Part shown: positions 1 through 12,800 of the stretch, in pieces
How the letters are laid out: each line of letters starts with the position of its first letter
How positions within the stretch are numbered: the stretch's first letter is position 1
The notes under the pieces: model-generated
What the model was told of the DNA's origin: nothing
Databases searched by the model: none
What the model saw: only the letters and a program-made list of their open reading frames with translations
Made by a program: the position numbers and the translations under genes
Assembly (NCBI RefSeq): GCF_015732155.1
Contig: NZ_WIQK01000001.1
Location: forward strand, 1,932,001-1,996,000
Source: Pectinatus sottacetonis
Lineage (GTDB): Bacteria; Bacillota; Negativicutes; Selenomonadales; Selenomonadaceae
Direction of reading: 5' to 3'
DNA: 64,000 bases

Positions 1-351
1 AGGAATCTTGACTGGAATATAAATTATACTTATTTAAATGCAATTAATTCTGATACAAATGAAAAACTATATGACAGAGCCAGACATAAGATTAGTTCTC
101 AGTGGACTTTTCATCCGGTACAAAATTGGCGCATAGCTATTTGGATGGATGAATATATTGGATATTATTGTCAGCCAGATGCCAATACAAGCACACAAAA
201 AAATTATATGATATGGAATATAAACTGTGAAAAGGATTTAACGAAAAACCAATCAATAAATGTTGCTGTAAAAAATATATTTAATCACAAGGACGATATT
301 CTTTCTATTCCGGGGATAATGGTTGAAATGGGGTACAAGATAAAATTATGA
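1..351 (+). CDS. TonB-dependent receptor, C-terminal end (partial)
   Basis: The reading frame is open from base 1, so the gene begins before the window and only the last 116 codons are seen. The residues alternate polar and aromatic in beta-strand fashion (NYTYLNAINSD, HKISSQWTFHP, NWRIAIWMDEY). The motif VAVKNIFNHKDD followed by a final strand ending GYKIKL is typical of the last strands of TonB-dependent outer-membrane receptors, where a VxNIFD-like turn precedes the final strand. The substrate cannot be judged without the plug domain. Its TGA stop overlaps the next ATG (ATGA at 348-351), so the two genes are translationally coupled. Confidence 0.8.
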   Translation, partial: RNLDWNINYTYLNAINSDTNEKLYDRARHKISSQWTFHPVQNWRIAIWMDEYIGYYCQPDANTSTQKNYMIWNINCEKDLTKNQSINVAVKNIFNHKDDILSIPGIMVEMGYKIKL

Positions 352-845
352 AGACATCATTAATTACCAAGCTTAGTTTGATTATTGCTGTTTCAGCGGT
401 TATCCAGTCTCTTCGCCTTGTTTTTCCTTTACCACCAATAATCAGTATATTTGTTATTGGTGCCATGCTTAATGCATGTATCATATATTCTTTTAAAATA
501 GCTTTTTTGAAAGGAGCATGCTTGTTAAGCTTATTTTTGCCTGTTATAGCGTTACTGCAAGGAGCATTTATTGCTTATGTATTGATAATTCCGGCATTGC
601 TTACTAATATCGCATATATATATACTTATAAAATTGTTTTAAAGGCTTCTATGTGGAAGAGAATTTCGCTGCCTTCTGTGATACGTGCCATGACGATGTA
701 TCTGAGTAGTGCAGTAGTATTGCATTTTTTCCATTTTGGTGAGCAGTTTATATGGCTGCAGTTTCTAATAGCAGCTATACAAATATTAACAGGAAGTTGT
801 GGTATTTATCTTGGTGAAAAACTTGATACTAAAATAGGACAATAG
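348..845 (+). CDS. Six-helix membrane protein resembling an ECF transporter S component
   Basis: The 165-residue protein is almost wholly hydrophobic, with about six membrane spans (roughly residues 4-25, 29-52, 53-72, 73-98, 111-131 and 134-156) and short polar loops. Size and topology fit the substrate-binding S components of ECF vitamin transporters, but I see no diagnostic substrate motif. Its start overlaps the stop of the TonB-dependent receptor, so an outer-membrane receptor and an inner-membrane binding protein are made together. That fits one uptake route, with shared ECF energising subunits encoded elsewhere. The transporter role is inferred from topology and context; another small membrane family is possible. 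Confidence 0.5.
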   Translation: MKTSLITKLSLIIAVSAVIQSLRLVFPLPPIISIFVIGAMLNACIIYSFKIAFLKGACLLSLFLPVIALLQGAFIAYVLIIPALLTNIAYIYTYKIVLKASMWKRISLPSVIRAMTMYLSSAVVLHFFHFGEQFIWLQFLIAAIQILTGSCGIYLGEKLDTKIGQ

Positions 846-942
846 CTTGTTTATTAATTAGTATATTTATCCTGGATTATTTAAGGTAAAGCAAAAAATA
901 TATTTTTTACTTTAAAATTTGCTGTACATTGCCTATAAAAAA

Positions 943-1072
943 GACTGTCGCATGTATAAATTTTGATTCATAAATATGCAATATCATTTTCCAAATTCAT
1001 CTTTAAGATGATAGAAAAGCACATAGCAATTGATACATCTTTATGAGATCAACATCATTTATGCGACAGCCC
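943..1072 (-). repeat. Dispersed imperfect palindrome, copy A
   Basis: This 130-bp element lies between convergent genes. Its ends are near-perfect inverted repeats (GACTGTCGCAT at 943; ATGCGACAGCCC to 1072). Read on the minus strand it aligns over its length with 44212-44349 and 46308-46412: a GGCTGTCGCAT end, then an internal CTCATAAAGATG, then ATTTATGAAT before the closing arm. A-rich sequence precedes it and T-rich sequence follows, so it could terminate transcription from both sides. It may be a MITE-like element or a recurring structured terminator. Confidence 0.7.
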
Positions 1073-1080
1073 TATTTTAT

Positions 1081-2799
1081 TTAAAACTTGAACTTGCTGA
1101 TTGCTGCTTGCTGGTTCTGGGCTAATTTTGCCAAAGAGTCACTTGCTCCGGCAATTTCTTCAGCAGAGGCAGACTGCTGTTCCGTTGCTGCGGATACTGA
1201 CTGCATTTCTCCAGATACTTTTTTGCCGTGGTCACTTATTTTTAGAACATCATCAGCAATTTTATCAGCATCGTTATCAACAATATCAATAGCTTTTTCC
1301 ATATGTTTTATTTCTTGAGCGCCTTCATTTACCAGAACACTGATTTGTTCAAACATTTTGCGCAGGCTGCCGACAGAATCAGCACCATTTCCTACAGCGT
1401 CACGTCCGAGCTTCATTGATTTTACAGCTTTTACGGTATCCTGCTGGATAGCTGTTATTAGTTCTGCTATTTGCTGGGCTGCTTCCTGTGATTGTTCTGA
1501 AAGCTTTCTTACTTCTTCAGCAACAACAGCAAATCCTTTGCCATGTTCACCGGCGCGGGCTGCTTCAATAGCAGCATTCAATGCCAATAAATTTGTTTGG
1601 CCGGCTATACCGGAGATTGTATCGACGATTTGGCCGATTTCCTGTGAACGATCCCCTAATTTATCAACAATTGCTGCCGAATCTTTAACAGTATGTCTTG
1701 CTTCCTGTATCTTTTCTACGGAGCTGTCAATTTCCTTGCTGCCTATTTCAGCCTGATTTGCTGCTTCGGAAGATTTACTAACAACTTTTACTGACTGCTG
1801 GCGCATTTTATCAATTGAAGAAACTACTTTTTGAATAGATTCAGTACTATTATTGACAGATTCCTGCTGCTTTTCGGTACTGTTTGCAGCTTCAGTTACT
1901 GCTTGTGCTACCTGTGTGGCTGCTTGTGCTGATTGAGTGGAATTTGCTGTAAGCTGCTCAGAAGCTGCCGTAATTTTTTTTGTTCTATCATCAATACCTT
2001 TAAATAATTTATTTAGTTCATTGCGCATATCGATGAGAACATTTCCAATTTGTCCGAATTCATCTGTTCGTGTCAATCTGTAATCGTCTTTGCGAAAATC
2101 TCCTCCATGAAGTTTTTGACATATTTCACTCATTTTAATAAGCGGGTCGGTAAGTTTTTTCGATATCCAAATGCTGACTGCCAGTAAAATGAAGAATGCT
2201 ATTGTTACTTTTATTACCAAACTCTTGCTGGCAGCACTATAATTATCATTATTGCTGACATATATTTTGTGGGCATCAGTATCTGCAATTTTTTGCAGAC
2301 TATCTGTTGAATCACGCAAGACCTGCATAGCATGATAGCCTTTTTCCTGATATAAAGCCATGGCATCATCTTTTTTCCCTTGAACAGATAATGCTAAAAT
2401 TTCTGCATAAATAGTCTTATATTCCTGCCATGCTTGTTTTTCTGTATTCAGCTGGGCATCTGTAGCAGATACATTTTTTGCTATTTTTTCATATTCCTGC
2501 CAGCTTTTTTCATATTCTTTGATATCACCGGGAAACTCTTCCTGTAGTCTTTCTGGCCGTCCAGGCTTTCTTGTAGCGACTGATTCCAGTATCTTGACCT
2601 GCATCCGTCGTAAAATCAATCTGTCAGTGCCAAGTAGACGGACTGCTTCTAGATTATTCTTATACATTGTCCCCATGTTATCATTGGCAATTCCCAGATA
2701 ATCATAGCCTGTATAGCCTACAAGAATCATAATTACTATTGATATTACAGATAATATCATTATCTTATACATGACTTTAAGGTCATTTATCCATCCCAT
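1081..2799 (-). CDS. Methyl-accepting chemotaxis protein
   Basis: This inner-membrane chemoreceptor controls the CheA kinase in response to ligands sensed outside the membrane. The 572 residues show a first membrane span near residues 14-30, a helical periplasmic domain of about 160 residues of the four-helix-bundle type, a second span near 192-212, a HAMP linker, and a long coiled-coil signalling domain. The signalling hairpin tip is clear near residues 401-438 ([16 protein letters not shown], then [16 protein letters not shown]). The C-terminus ends in SKFKF with no CheR-binding pentapeptide. The ATG follows a strong GGGGGG Shine-Dalgarno. The gene stands alone; no other chemotaxis genes are in the window. 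Confidence 0.95.
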   Translation of the reverse strand: MGWINDLKVMYKIMILSVISIVIMILVGYTGYDYLGIANDNMGTMYKNNLEAVRLLGTDRLILRRMQVKILESVATRKPGRPERLQEEFPGDIKEYEKSWQEYEKIAKNVSATDAQLNTEKQAWQEYKTIYAEILALSVQGKKDDAMALYQEKGYHAMQVLRDSTDSLQKIADTDAHKIYVSNNDNYSAASKSLVIKVTIAFFILLAVSIWISKKLTDPLIKMSEICQKLHGGDFRKDDYRLTRTDEFGQIGNVLIDMRNELNKLFKGIDDRTKKITAASEQLTANSTQSAQAATQVAQAVTEAANSTEKQQESVNNSTESIQKVVSSIDKMRQQSVKVVSKSSEAANQAEIGSKEIDSSVEKIQEARHTVKDSAAIVDKLGDRSQEIGQIVDTISGIAGQTNLLALNAAIEAARAGEHGKGFAVVAEEVRKLSEQSQEAAQQIAELITAIQQDTVKAVKSMKLGRDAVGNGADSVGSLRKMFEQISVLVNEGAQEIKHMEKAIDIVDNDADKIADDVLKISDHGKKVSGEMQSVSAATEQQSASAEEIAGASDSLAKLAQNQQAAISKFKF

Positions 2800-3061
2800 T
2801 ATGTATCCCCCCGGTTTATATAATTTTATGTACCTAAAATTTTTATTTAAGCATAAATTTGAGTATAGGACTTATAATGAAATATCTGCTAAATAAAAAT
2901 TAAAAGCTATTCTATTTTTATTCCACATTATGTATAGTTTTCCTGCCAAATTGAGCGAATTTTACACTATAATGTTAAGTCTTCCGATTAATTTACAATA
3001 AGGATTGTCAGAAAAGTAAGGTAATTATTTTACTATAGGATAAAATCAGATATAATAAAAC

Positions 3062-3098
3062 GCCATTGTTTTTATATTGTAATTATAAGAGCAATGGC
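3062..3098 (-). terminator. Hairpin terminator in the 2800-3143 intergenic stretch
   Basis: GCCATTG and CAATGGC arms enclose an AT-rich loop and are followed by T-rich sequence on both strands. It lies just past the stop of the YbjN-like gene. The rest of this 344-bp AT-rich gap holds the promoter region of the chemoreceptor; I see no further gene. Confidence 0.6.
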
Positions 3099-3143
3099 AT
3101 TTTATTTACATTATTTTTTATTAATCTTAGGTGGTATGTTAAC

Positions 3144-3656
3144 CTATTTTATGGTAGATTGTTTGTCAGTTGGTTTTGAGTGGCTCCAGATTTCGGACAT
3201 AATAGTTTCATAGGTGTCATTCAGGTGCTGTACCAGTATATTGAGCATGAGCTGTATCATGTTACTGTCGAAGGTTTTTTCAACAAATGGTAAGCAGACA
3301 TCAAGAAAGATAATGCCATCTGGCTGTAAATAATATTTGAAGATTTTGTATTCCATGTTGAGCTGATTTAAAAATTCTACTAGTTTTTGCTGCTTTTTGG
3401 CAGTGACACCAGAGATGATCTGTGTACGGATTAATGTAAATACACTGGTATCGATGATGATAGCCATAGGCAGAATTTGTCCTTTTGTTTCGATACGGGA
3501 ACGAAACACAACTGTTTTTAAATTATCATCCAGATTTTCCTCACTGAACACATTAATATTATTTTCTTCCAGAAATTTTTGAAATTTTTCTGCTTTTTCA
3601 TTTAATGATGTATTTTTTGGAGATTGTTTTTTTTCTGGTTTTTCTTCTGTTGGCAT
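3144..3656 (-). CDS. YbjN-like domain protein
   Basis: This 170-residue cytoplasmic protein starts with a charged, Lys/Glu-rich stretch of about 25 residues, followed by one alpha/beta domain. The pattern of a strand, a helix KKQQKLVEFLNQLNMEY, a hydrophobic strand pair (FKYYLQPDGIIFLDVCLPF) and a long C-terminal helix resembles the YbjN or type III secretion-chaperone-like fold. That fold is found in putative sensory or chaperone proteins of unknown function. The assignment rests on pattern, not a defining motif. It is transcribed in the same direction as the autotransporter, about 190 bp downstream of it; a functional link is not shown. Confidence 0.45.
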   Translation of the reverse strand: MPTEEKPEKKQSPKNTSLNEKAEKFQKFLEENNINVFSEENLDDNLKTVVFRSRIETKGQILPMAIIIDTSVFTLIRTQIISGVTAKKQQKLVEFLNQLNMEYKIFKYYLQPDGIIFLDVCLPFVEKTFDSNMIQLMLNILVQHLNDTYETIMSEIWSHSKPTDKQSTIK

Positions 3657-3796
3657 AAAATGATCTCTCCCTGTAATATGTATTTGTAATTTATTTTATT
3701 GCGTGACATTTACGGTATTTGAAGCAATTTTCTTATTCAGTGCAATTAATGCCATGAATATCAGGCAGATTAACCTTTTATATACTGTAGTTTGAC

Positions 3797-3838
3797 AAAA
3801 TTTCCCTGATTTATGCTATCATTGATAGGAAAATTTTT
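3797..3838 (-). terminator. Possible terminator after the autotransporter gene
   Basis: AAAATTTCC (3797-3805) and GGAAAATTTT (3828-3837) form an imperfect hairpin just downstream of the stop codon at 3850, with T-rich sequence after it on the minus strand. The stem is AT-rich with only two G-C pairs, so support is modest. Confidence 0.35.
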
Positions 3839-3849
3839 ATTGTTTCTAG

Positions 3850-6800
3850 TTAGAAGTTCCAGCGGAATCCTGCATCTATACGCCAATCGGTTTTGATATC
3901 ACCACCAGTTGTTTTTTCAAAATCGCCATAGAAATTTACATTGTTTGTTAAGTTTACGGTACCACCAAGTTGAAAACTTAGCCATGTATCGTTATAGTCC
4001 TGCCGGGTAGTCTTTAGATTATTATCTGCATTATAGCTGGTATCCATGCTGCCACAGAATTCATGGTTTAAAGATACTTTGGCAAAGAGTGTGTTACACT
4101 TGTTTTCTATTCCAATACCAAGCCCCAGCCGACCGATAAAACTATTAAAACTGCTTTGCTGTACCTGCATATTTCTATAATTGCCTGTGTTGTCGGTGAA
4201 GTCGCTGCTGGCTGTATAGTCTGCACTATTTAGGTGGCTGTATGTTATTTCTGCTTGAGGTTCATAGTAAAATCCATTTGTTTTATGGAAGCGCTTTCCG
4301 TATTCAGCACTCATGGAGGTACCCCAGGTGTCGTAGTTTCCCATTACTTTATGTCCATCTTCATTATATATTGTGTAATCATTAGTGAGCTTACCGGCCT
4401 TTAAGATGAGATCAATGTATTGGTTATTATTTCCCTGCCATATTCCGTATAAGCCTAGATTGGTTTCGTGGTTTTTACCGTTACCACCATAATTATAGCT
4501 GGAGTTTCCCTGCATATGGCTAATGGCAGCACCAATTCGCCAATTATCATTGATTCTTCGGTCGTAGCCTGTCTGGATGGTGTGATAATTGATATGGTAG
4601 TTAGCACGGTTTTTGTTACTACTTGATTTGCCGTTGTAGGTTTTTACCCAGATACCAGTATTTTCCGGACTGAGGCGAAGTTCCCCCATGCGTTTCATTA
4701 GATCATTATTTTCAACACGCCATGCCATAGCTGATGAAGTCATGGCAGATTTTACGCCGCTCATAAGCTGGGTTTCATAATCGCCATAGGTAACAGCAGT
4801 GCTATTGGTAATAGTGCCAATAGTATTGGTATTATCCTGTCCGTTTCTAAATTGGATGGGAGCTGATGCCCATGCAGCAGTCATTGATTCATTGATTTTA
4901 GCATATCCAATTAAATTGTCTGCTTTACCGTTAGTAATAACGGTTCCCCGATAATCAAGTTTATTGGCCAATTGAGTGAGTGCTGTTTTGTAAGCTGTGG
5001 TTGTTAATCCGGCAGAGGGTATATTTGTATTATCCGTTTTGATGGTGATGCTGTTTTCCTTATTGCCATCTACTCCTTTAAGAATAAATTTACCAAGAGT
5101 GTCTGAAATGTTCAGGCTGTTGTCTGTGGGATTATAAATGCTGTCATAACTGACTATTGTGTCCCCGCTCAAAATATCTGCTGTGATTGTTTGCTGGGAT
5201 TTTTGCTGAATTATACCACCCGATCCATTTATTGTAGTAATTGCTGAAGCTATATTATTATCGTTGTTTTCCCAAACACCACCATTGCTAAGATTCAAAA
5301 TGGTTGTGGTTGGTTGAATTGGATTTTGGCTAAGAGCGTTTACCATGAGCATATTTGCGCGCAGGAGGTTTTTATTCTTATATGCTCCTGTAGTGATAGC
5401 ACCAGTTAAATGTGAACCCGTTCCTGTAAGATTAATGACGACATTTCCGTTGGAGTTGTTAATAGCACCAGTCATGTTCACTGTTTCTGTAGCAGTTCCC
5501 AATACAGTTTTACCACCTGCTATATTGTTGACTATTCCGTTAATGGTCAGTTCTTTTCCCGGAACATTGCTTCCTAATTTGATTTGTCCGCCATTATTGT
5601 TAATTGTGCCGGTAAGAGTAAGATCCCGGGAAAGATTTCCCAATTCTATTTTCCCGCCATCATTTTGGATGACTGTTTTCCCATTAATGGAACCGCCACC
5701 GGTGATACTTATAGTTGAATCTTTTTTTGTGGTAATCGCAATAGCACTATCGGCATTAATTTCTGTACTGCCAGTAATGGAAATTTGTCCGGCGTCTTCT
5801 GCAAGGATAGCGTTATTGTTACTGTTTCCTGAAACATCAATTTTGATGGTATCAGCTGTAATATTTACTAAGCCATTATGTCCAGATGAAACAATGCCGG
5901 CAGCTGTAGTAGTATTTGTCGGTGTTGCTTTAAAAGATAAAATATTACCGCTGTCAGCTTTAATAACAAGTTTTTTATCTTTATCTCCAATGCCGGTTAC
6001 TATTCCTAAAGCTGTGTTTTGTGTACCGGTAATGGTGGTATTTTTGTTAAATATATAGCTGCCATCATCTTTTAAAATGCCATCTTTTAAATATTCTTTA
6101 TCAGTATCGTTACCAATACCACCTGTAATATTAGTTTTAGTCTGGGATTCTGGATAATTTGGGGGAGTAGGATTGATGGTTGCCTGGTCTACATGTCCCT
6201 GCCCGGTAGTATCATTAAAAGCAATACTACCGGTTTCTTTTGCTGCTGAAGATGCTGTGAGACCTTCAGTTATTTTTACTATACCAGCGAGGTTTCGTTC
6301 GCCTGTGGTATAAGCTTTATAGGTGAGCTTTTGTGCTAATGCGTCTAGTATATTATTGATAGTATTTTTATCAGATAGATCAATGCCGCTATTGTCTGTA
6401 CACAGAGTAATTTTACTGTCTGCATCGGCATTGTTAATCTGCAGACTGCCACCGGTAATAGCTGCTGGTATTGCGTTGTCGTGATTGTATAGTACAGTTG
6501 TATTGCCACTATAGCTGTCAATAATGATATTATGTGGGTCTTTCTGGAAAATAATACCATTTGGTGATGAATTATTACTGCCGTGTAAAGTCGCAAGATG
6601 ACTGCCAGCAAAGCTGTTATCTGTGCTGGATTTTACTTCATTGGTCCAAGTGGCTCCATTTTGCAGCCAGAGGTTAAATGTTCCTACATCATGGGCAGTA
6701 TAGCCGCCCTTGCCATAATCTGATTTATCAATAATATAGGTGGCTGCGCCATCCCAGGATGAATCTGCTGTTGTAAGTGCTGTGTTTAATATGCCTTTGT

Positions 6801-9800
6801 TATTGAAATCTATAAGTTCGCCGCCGCTGTATTCGATGGTTTTTTGTCCATATTCTCGTGTCAGATACATATCACCGGTTAAGTTGGTTTTGGTAATTCC
6901 GGGAGTATTATTTTGTATATTGATGTTAATAGTACCTTTACTGGCGTGAGCAGCATAATATTGTTTATTATGTTCTGTATCATCAGCAGCTGTTATTATA
7001 CCGCCGTTAACTGAAATAGCGGCGTCTTGTCCCATAACTTGCAAGGCACTGCCTTTAAGACCACGAATATCGACCAACCCATTTACTGTTACGCTGTCAT
7101 TATCTGCTACAACATTGATTCCAGCTAAGTTGCGTCCGTCGCCAGCCAGGCCTGTTTCTTTGCCTGTAATATTTTTTATTGTAAGCGGGCCATTAATGGT
7201 GAGTGTGCTGGTAGAACCGATTGTACCATTCATTTCAATACCATCGGCACTGTATCCTTTGGTTGATGCCTGATTGATTTCTATAGGGCCTTCAATAACT
7301 AAATCAGCATTTCCGTCGGCATAAATACCATGTACGGCGCGTGTATCAGTATTAGAAACATTGAGTTGTAGTTTTTTATTGGTACTGTTTTTAATTTTTA
7401 TAGTTTGATTATCACCAAGATAAATTGCTGCTGCTTGTTTATTTGTGCTGTTGGCATTTAATGCGAGGTTATTGTCATTCATATCTATTATCATGGGATG
7501 TTGTTTATCTGCATTTATAGCACTATATAAAGCACTTACAAAATTTTCGCTTTTGGCATTTGGTTCGGATGCGTTAATAATACGGTCTTTTGTCAATGTC
7601 AAAGATGCTGTAATCGGTGATGTGTTTGGAGGGTCAACAACAGGTGTATAAATGAAACTACCCTGCCCTTTATTTGTTTTATCAAAGGTAATATCGGCTT
7701 TGCGCAAAGCAATAGATGAGGTTAAACCTTCAGCTATTTCTGCTGTGGCGGATAAATTTATTTCGTTGTTGGCTGCTGCGGTGTAATATAATTTATTAGC
7801 CAGAGCATTAAGTGTAGCACTTACAAGATTTTTATCTCCGGCATGAGGGGAGTCAATATTCAGGCCATCATTGTTTGTACGCAGAGTAAAATTACTATCA
7901 GGGGCAGCTTTATCAATTATTATATTACCGCCATAAATAATTACTGGAGAATGGTTGTCGTGTGTATAATATGCCATAGCTTTACCGCTGAATGAATCAA
8001 TAGCAATATTACCCGAGTTCTTACTTGTCATATCAATAATATTATTTGTGCTGTTGCTTTTCAATGAGTTGATTAATGTGGCGCCAGTGTTGTTCCATGT
8101 GGCACCGTTCTGCATATTAAGCAGTGACAGTTTTCCTCCTGGTGTACAGCCAGTCCATGTGGCTCCATTTTGCAGCCAGAGATTTACTGTACCAATGTTA
8201 TCCCCTGGTTTATACCATTGTGATCCGCCATTCAGGACATAGTCGCCTGTCCATGAAGAATCTGCGGTAGAAAGTCCAATGTTGATAATGCCTTTAGTAC
8301 CCATACCGCCGCTTGTATCAATGTTACCTTCAATAATGGTCTTGTTTTTACCGGCACCAATGCCATTGCCTTCATTATCTTCCTGCATATTTATATAAAC
8401 ACGTCCGGCATTTTGGGTTACAAATTCTCCATAGGCGCGGATAGCTTGCTGGGCACCATTAATAGCACGAATCGAGCCACCACCAATACGTATATCTGAT
8501 GCTACTGCACTTACTGCTTCATTAGCACCTTTGTTTTCTGTCATAGCTCCATCAGCTAATACATCTACCAGACCATCAATGTTGATGCTGGAACGTCCGG
8601 GGGCACCGTTCATGGATTTTATTACTGCGCCGTTGGCTTTAGCTGTTGTATTTGCCCGTACAGTTAGTATTTTGTCGGTCAGATTTCCATCACCGTTATG
8701 GATATTGATAATTCCGCCATTATTAACGAAGATCCCTGCGGTTCTGCCGCCACTAGTGCTTTCGGCATCAATATTGATTTTACCGGCGTGGTCTATGTCT
8801 ACAGCACTGCCGGTCCCAATGGCGGCAATACCTGTGGAATGAGTATCTGCTGTTGTTTTTATTGCAAGGTTGTGTCCTTTGAGATCAATATGTAGTTTGT
8901 TCAAAGTATCTGTATTGGAGACAGCTGAATTAATCTGAGGCATCCATGCTCCGCCTGCAATTAGATTTTTATCAGTTGAGATTGCTGTATTGTCTTTAGT
9001 GAATACATAGCTGCCATCTGTTTTACGCACATAAGCATCGCTATATTCTTTGTCTTTATCCGCTGAACCTGTGATGGGTGTTGTAAATGATGTTTTATCT
9101 TGATCATTTTGTATGACTGGGCTGGGCTTATATTCACCTTGACCAGTTTTTTCGTCAAAGAAAATATCACCAATGGTCAATGATTTTGCTGAAACTGTCA
9201 GGCCCTCAGCAATTTCTGCTTTGCCGTTGAGGTTGCGATCGCCGGAGATGTACCCTGTATAATAAAGTTTATTGGCAAGTGCATTAAGGACAGCGTTTAT
9301 ATTTTTTTCAGTTACACCGTTGTTGTCTGTTATAAAAGTAACTAAACTATTTTCTGCGGCTTTATTTATTTTAATATTTCCGCCGTTTAAATGGGTCGGT
9401 GCTGTGTTATCATGTGCATAAAGAAACTTTGTACTGCCACTGTAATTAGCAATTGTCACGTCATTTGCATCCTGCTGGAAAATTATTCCTGCATTTTCGC
9501 TGTTGTTGCCACCAGTAAGATTTGTTATGCAGCTGCCTTCAAATTCATTAGGTTTTGTATTGCTGTAGTTTATATTATGCCAAATGGCATTATTTTGTAA
9601 ATATAAATTAACAGTACCTAAATGGTCATCACTGTATTCATCTTCAGCTGGTTCAAATTTTACTTGACTTATCCCATTAAGAATGGAATCATTAGTTGTC
9701 AATGCCAGCTCTAATTTGCCCTCGGCTCCCGTATACAAATTTCCGTTAAGCTGTACTTTATTATTGCCGATTTCCCCATTTTTGATATTAATGGCAATTT

Positions 9801-12800
9801 GACTATTATGGTATCCATCAGATTTTATGCTTACACCATCTGTGGCATCTTTATTTACGGTTACTTTAAGCCCTGCTAACTGTATTTTACTGCCGTAACC
9901 GGTACCATATACACCGTAACTTTTGTCTGCTGCTGTTGTATTTATATTGGTCAGGCCGTTTATGGATAATGTACTTTCACCTTGTTTCCATATGCCATAA
10001 GCTTTAGTTAAGGACATATCTTTAGTCCCGTTTACAGTGAGGTTTAGCTGATTTGCTGAGATATCAATATTTTTCGATGATGATCCGTTAAGGGCATCAA
10101 TAAACATATTGTTTTTATTATTAACATTAATTGTCAATATATGCCCTGTAGCATCGATTTTAAGGGGATTGGAATATCCATCTCTAATAGCTCCGGCACC
10201 GTCATATCCTTGGAAATTCAATGTGGAGTCTTTAGTAAAAGTATATACTCCTGGTGTTTTTTCTACATTAGCTGTTTTATACTCATCTACGTTATAAATT
10301 GATATTTGTTTCGTGAATTCGGTCTGGTTTTGTTCGGCGGGTTCCGGTTGCTCTGAGAAATTGTAACTTCCCCGACCATTATCTGTGGCAGCAAAAGAAA
10401 TTGTTTTGGCAGCTGAAGAGGAGGTAATTCCTTCACCGATTTCTAAGCGTCCATCCAAAGCTTTTTCCGCATTGTAGCCTTTATAAGTTAATTTATTAGC
10501 AAGATTATTCAATGTGGTATTTTCATTACTGCCATTGTTTCCTGTACGCAGGGTAAGCATGGCATTTTGGCCTGCTGTTTTATTAGCAGTTGCAATAGTA
10601 ATTCCGCCACCATTAATGGTAGTGTCATTTTGTTTATAGATAACGACGGCATGTCCACTGTATTTATCTAATGTGATAGCATTGGGATCATTTTGATAAA
10701 TAATACCGCGCGATGCTTCATCTTTACCACCTGTAAAGTAACTGATATGGCTGACTTGGCCTGCCCCAATATCTTCATTATCTTCTTTATAACGTCTGTT
10801 ATTTTTTTGATTTGTCCATATAGCACCGTTTTGCAGATAAAGGTTTGCTGTTCCGCCATTGTCTATGATACCTTTGAGATAGGAATCACTGGTGGTAAGG
10901 GCAAGATTGATCGTACCGGTTTTTAACGCAAAAAGATCACCTGTTAGCTGAACTTGATGTGTACCTGGTGTCTGACCATCTATTCCTGTATTCATGTTTA
11001 TATCACCTAGATATGAGGCTAAAGCATAGTAACCGTAATTCATATTTTGGGGAACGACAATTTTACCGCCGCCAACGGTGATTTTGCTGTTTGCTGCGTT
11101 TGCTGCGATGCCATTGCCATAAATTGAAAAGTCGACACTGCCGTTAATTGTTATCTGACTTTTATTAACTGCAGTTAATATACCAGCGTTATTAAAACGT
11201 GAATAAACATTTTCCGGATTGAGTGGGATGCCCCATTCATTATTGGTCAATCCGTTTATAGTGGTATTGCCATTGATAGTAATACTAGATGGTTGTAATG
11301 CTTCTGTACTTGACTCACCAAAGCGGTCTGTTTTTTGTATGGCAATGCCATTGCCACCATATCCTCCTGTCATTGTAATATTGACAGGGGCATTAATGGT
11401 GATTTTGCTGGTAGTATCTTTGCCGGCGTCATTCCAGATGGCATTTGTAAGGGTGTTACCATTGGCATAGCCTTGAGTAATGATATTTAATTTTCCAGCA
11501 TTAATTGTTATATTTTTGCCGTTTCCGGCATAAATACCGGAAGGGCTGCCAATATAATCTTTCACTTGTAATTGTAAATTGTGTTTTAGAGAACCAATTG
11601 TAATGTCTGAATTGGAGCCTGCATAGACTGCTGCATGCACATTTGTAGTGAGATCACCTAATGCTTCATTATCATCAAGGCTGATAACTTTATCTGTATC
11701 ATAGTTGGTTGATGCTGTTAGCGGGGTCGTAATATCACCCTGTTTCCACAAGGCATTATTGTTAGCCGTCAGCGTAGTCATGATTGATGAGGATGTAAGT
11801 CCCTCTGGAGCTGAAACTGCCAAGGCAGCTTTATCACCCCAGACAGTATCAGGCGTCAATGCAGCAATACTGTTAAATTGATAATATTGTGGATTGGTTG
11901 AAAAGTCTTTTGCATCCCATGACGCTGTGGGAACAGCTGCGCCATCTGTATAAACATTGAGTGTATTACCTGTTTCCAACCATAGGCGTTTTGTATAATA
12001 TTCTGCGTTTAGTTTGCCAAACCAGCCTTTCCATTCGCCTTGATCTGTACTGGTAATTTCTTTCCATGCCTGGGGATGTTCGGCAAGAAGGTTGGAAACG
12101 GTTGTCTGATATACATGACCGTTATTAATAGTGCTGGCACTTTGTGCTAAATTATAAGCCATTACATAAGCTGTTCCGTTTGGAAGAATTTTTAAATCGC
12201 GAAAATCTGCCGATGTTTCTTTTACGTTATCAGGGATATTGATCTTAGTGCAATTTTTTAAAGACAGCCGCTGTTTGGGGTCATCTGAAATACGTGCTGC
12301 ATAGATGCCGGTTTCTTTATTACCAGAGCCATAGTTTTGGTAACCACCAATAAAGGAAACAATAAGATGGTTATTGTAAAAGTTCATACGTGATTGATCT
12401 GCATTTTTCCCCATACGGGTGTAGCTGTTATAAGCTAAAGATCCATCATCATTGACATGATATTGTAAAACGTAGGCATCATTGTAGTCTGTATAGGTAC
12501 CGTGTTTATTACTGGTTGCCAGTACATATAAATCGTTACCATAAATTGATATTCCTTCGCCATGTACTGATGGTTTATCTCCATCAATTTTTCCGATGTA
12601 CTTTGTAATATCATTTTTCAAATTTACCGTTTTATTTGTGTTTTCAACTAATTTTGTATCTGCTGATGCAATAACACCAATATTTCCTTGATCATATCCT
12701 GTGGCATAAATATATCCGGTATTGTTTTTTACTGTTGCAGTAACAGCATGTGTATTGGGAACACTAGTAATTTTTCCAGACTGCATTATTTTATCCAGGT

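Noticed and set aside
5345-6058. A 237-codon plus-strand frame within the autotransporter gene
   Set aside because: It is antisense to repetitive beta-helix coding, is full of P, V, I and L from complement codon bias, and has no ribosome site or recognisable domain. The other antisense frames in 5-12 kb are of the same kind.
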